Source of the DNA: Planctomycetaceae bacterium
GTDB lineage: Bacteria > Planctomycetota > Planctomycetia > Pirellulales > Thermoguttaceae
Direction: 5' to 3'
Assembly (NCBI GenBank): GCA_031256755.1
Contig: JAIRPZ010000258.1
Span: 1 to 22,618 of the forward strand
DNA length: 22,618 bases
Shown: positions 22,260 to 22,618 of the stretch, piece by piece
Position numbering within the stretch: the first letter of the stretch is position 1
Layout: the number at the start of each line of letters is the position of its first letter
The notes under the pieces: generated by a model
What the model was told of the DNA's origin: nothing
Database searches by the model: none
Seen by the model: only the letters and a program-made list of their open reading frames with translations
Program-made: the position numbers and the translations under genes

Positions 22260-22618
22260 CTACCGCAGACGTTTAATTTCTTCCGCCGAAAGACCGGTCA
22301 ACCGTGAAATTGCGTCAACGGGAAATCCCTCTTGTCTCATCTTCCACGCCGTTTCTATGGCTTTTTTCGCTTCACCTCTGGCTTCACCTCTGGCTTCGCC
22401 TTCGGCGAGTCCCTCGCGGAAGGCATCCACCTTTTGGGACGCAACATCGTGCAAATACTGCTCACGCGCGTCATCTATCGCTCGCAAACGCACATCCGCA
22501 TTAAATTGCTGATACGCCTTGTAAGCACTTGTTAATACCGCATCTCCCTTCAATAACGTTTTCATTTCCCCCTCGCTTTTCTTGTCCGCCTCGTAAAAAA
22601 ATTGTACCCAACGCCGCA
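22260..22618 (-). CDS. Rpn family (PD-(D/E)XK nuclease/transposase_31) protein, 3' end only
   Basis: The frame runs from the right edge to a TAG at 22260. About 119 residues are visible, reading RRWVQFFYEADKKSEGEMKTLLKGD, then AYQQFNADVRLRAIDDAREQYLHD, a GEARGEARGEA repeat, and ETAWKMRQEGFPVDAISRLTGLSAEEIKRL. This is the characteristic C-terminus of Rpn/recombination-promoting nucleases: a linker, a Gly-Glu-Ala-Arg repeat and a small helix-turn-helix-like end. The nuclease core lies outside the window. Such genes are mobile-associated and often present in many copies. The ATG at 22565 is internal, as homology-like sequence continues upstream. Only 43 bases separate its stop from the convergent plus-strand gene. 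Confidence 0.82.
   Translation of the reverse strand, partial: RRWVQFFYEADKKSEGEMKTLLKGDAVLTSAYKAYQQFNADVRLRAIDDAREQYLHDVASQKVDAFREGLAEGEARGEARGEAKKAIETAWKMRQEGFPVDAISRLTGLSAEEIKRLR
22369..22404 (-). repeat. 12-base tandem repeat, three copies, in the Rpn-like gene
   Basis: On the plus strand GCTTCACCTCTG occurs twice, followed by a third degenerate copy GCTTCGCCTTCG. On the coding strand it gives the Gly-Glu-Ala-Arg repeat. Such repeats vary in number between copies of Rpn genes. Confidence 0.8.

Noticed and set aside
1..22618. CRISPR arrays, rRNA genes or complete insertion sequences
   Set aside because: No regularly spaced repeats, rRNA signatures or transposase with terminal repeats were seen; only the partial Rpn-like gene is mobile-associated.

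Overview
The window looks like a piece of a Planctomycetota chromosome of moderate G+C. This is inferred from the gene types, not from any database search. Typical planctomycete families present are a PpiD/SurA-like protein with a long Pro/Lys/Glu/Thr insert, an ECF sigma factor followed by a putative anti-sigma domain fused to a YfbK-type von Willebrand A protein, an MCE/MlaD protein with a long helical tail, a GH106-type glycoside hydrolase, a short zinc-ribbon membrane protein and a pseudopilin-tailed orphan protein. Start codons mostly lack a clear Shine-Dalgarno sequence. Moderate G+C, a glycoside hydrolase and an Rpn-type nuclease would suit a gut or anaerobic lineage, but that is only a guess.

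Left part (1-4800): the 3' end of a secreted carboxypeptidase-regulatory-like protein with a strong terminator hairpin. Then, all on the minus strand and read from right to left: a possible small secreted protein, fliG, a 32-residue mini-ORF, a zinc-ribbon membrane protein, cheX and a two-domain GNAT acetyltransferase. FliG (motor switch) and CheX (CheY-P phosphatase family) imply a flagellated, chemotactic cell. The zinc-ribbon gene and cheX each have a good sigma70-type promoter.

Centre (4800-13300), all on the plus strand: a proline-rich exported protein with a C-terminal membrane anchor, tRNA-Leu(UAA), a membrane-anchored PpiD/SurA-like protein, an ECF sigma factor, the anti-sigma/VWA fusion protein, and a 599-residue protein with two SurA_N-parvulin units in tandem. 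Together they look like an envelope protein-folding and stress-sensing neighbourhood: two foldase-like proteins around a sigma/anti-sigma pair whose sensor has an outward VWA domain. This is the most interesting part of the window.

Right part (13300-22618): on the minus strand a GH106-like alpha-L-rhamnosidase-type enzyme and, downstream of it, an MCE/MlaD lipid-transport-type protein. From a divergent promoter at 18848-18876, a GT39/ArnT-like membrane glycosyltransferase overlaps by ATGA an orphan protein with a GspG-like C-terminus. The window ends in the 3' portion of an Rpn/PD-(D/E)XK family gene on the minus strand.

Several promoters share a consensus -10 box followed at once by a GGCGG-rich stretch, including an identical 14-mer upstream of two different genes. 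No CRISPR array, rRNA or complete insertion sequence was seen.
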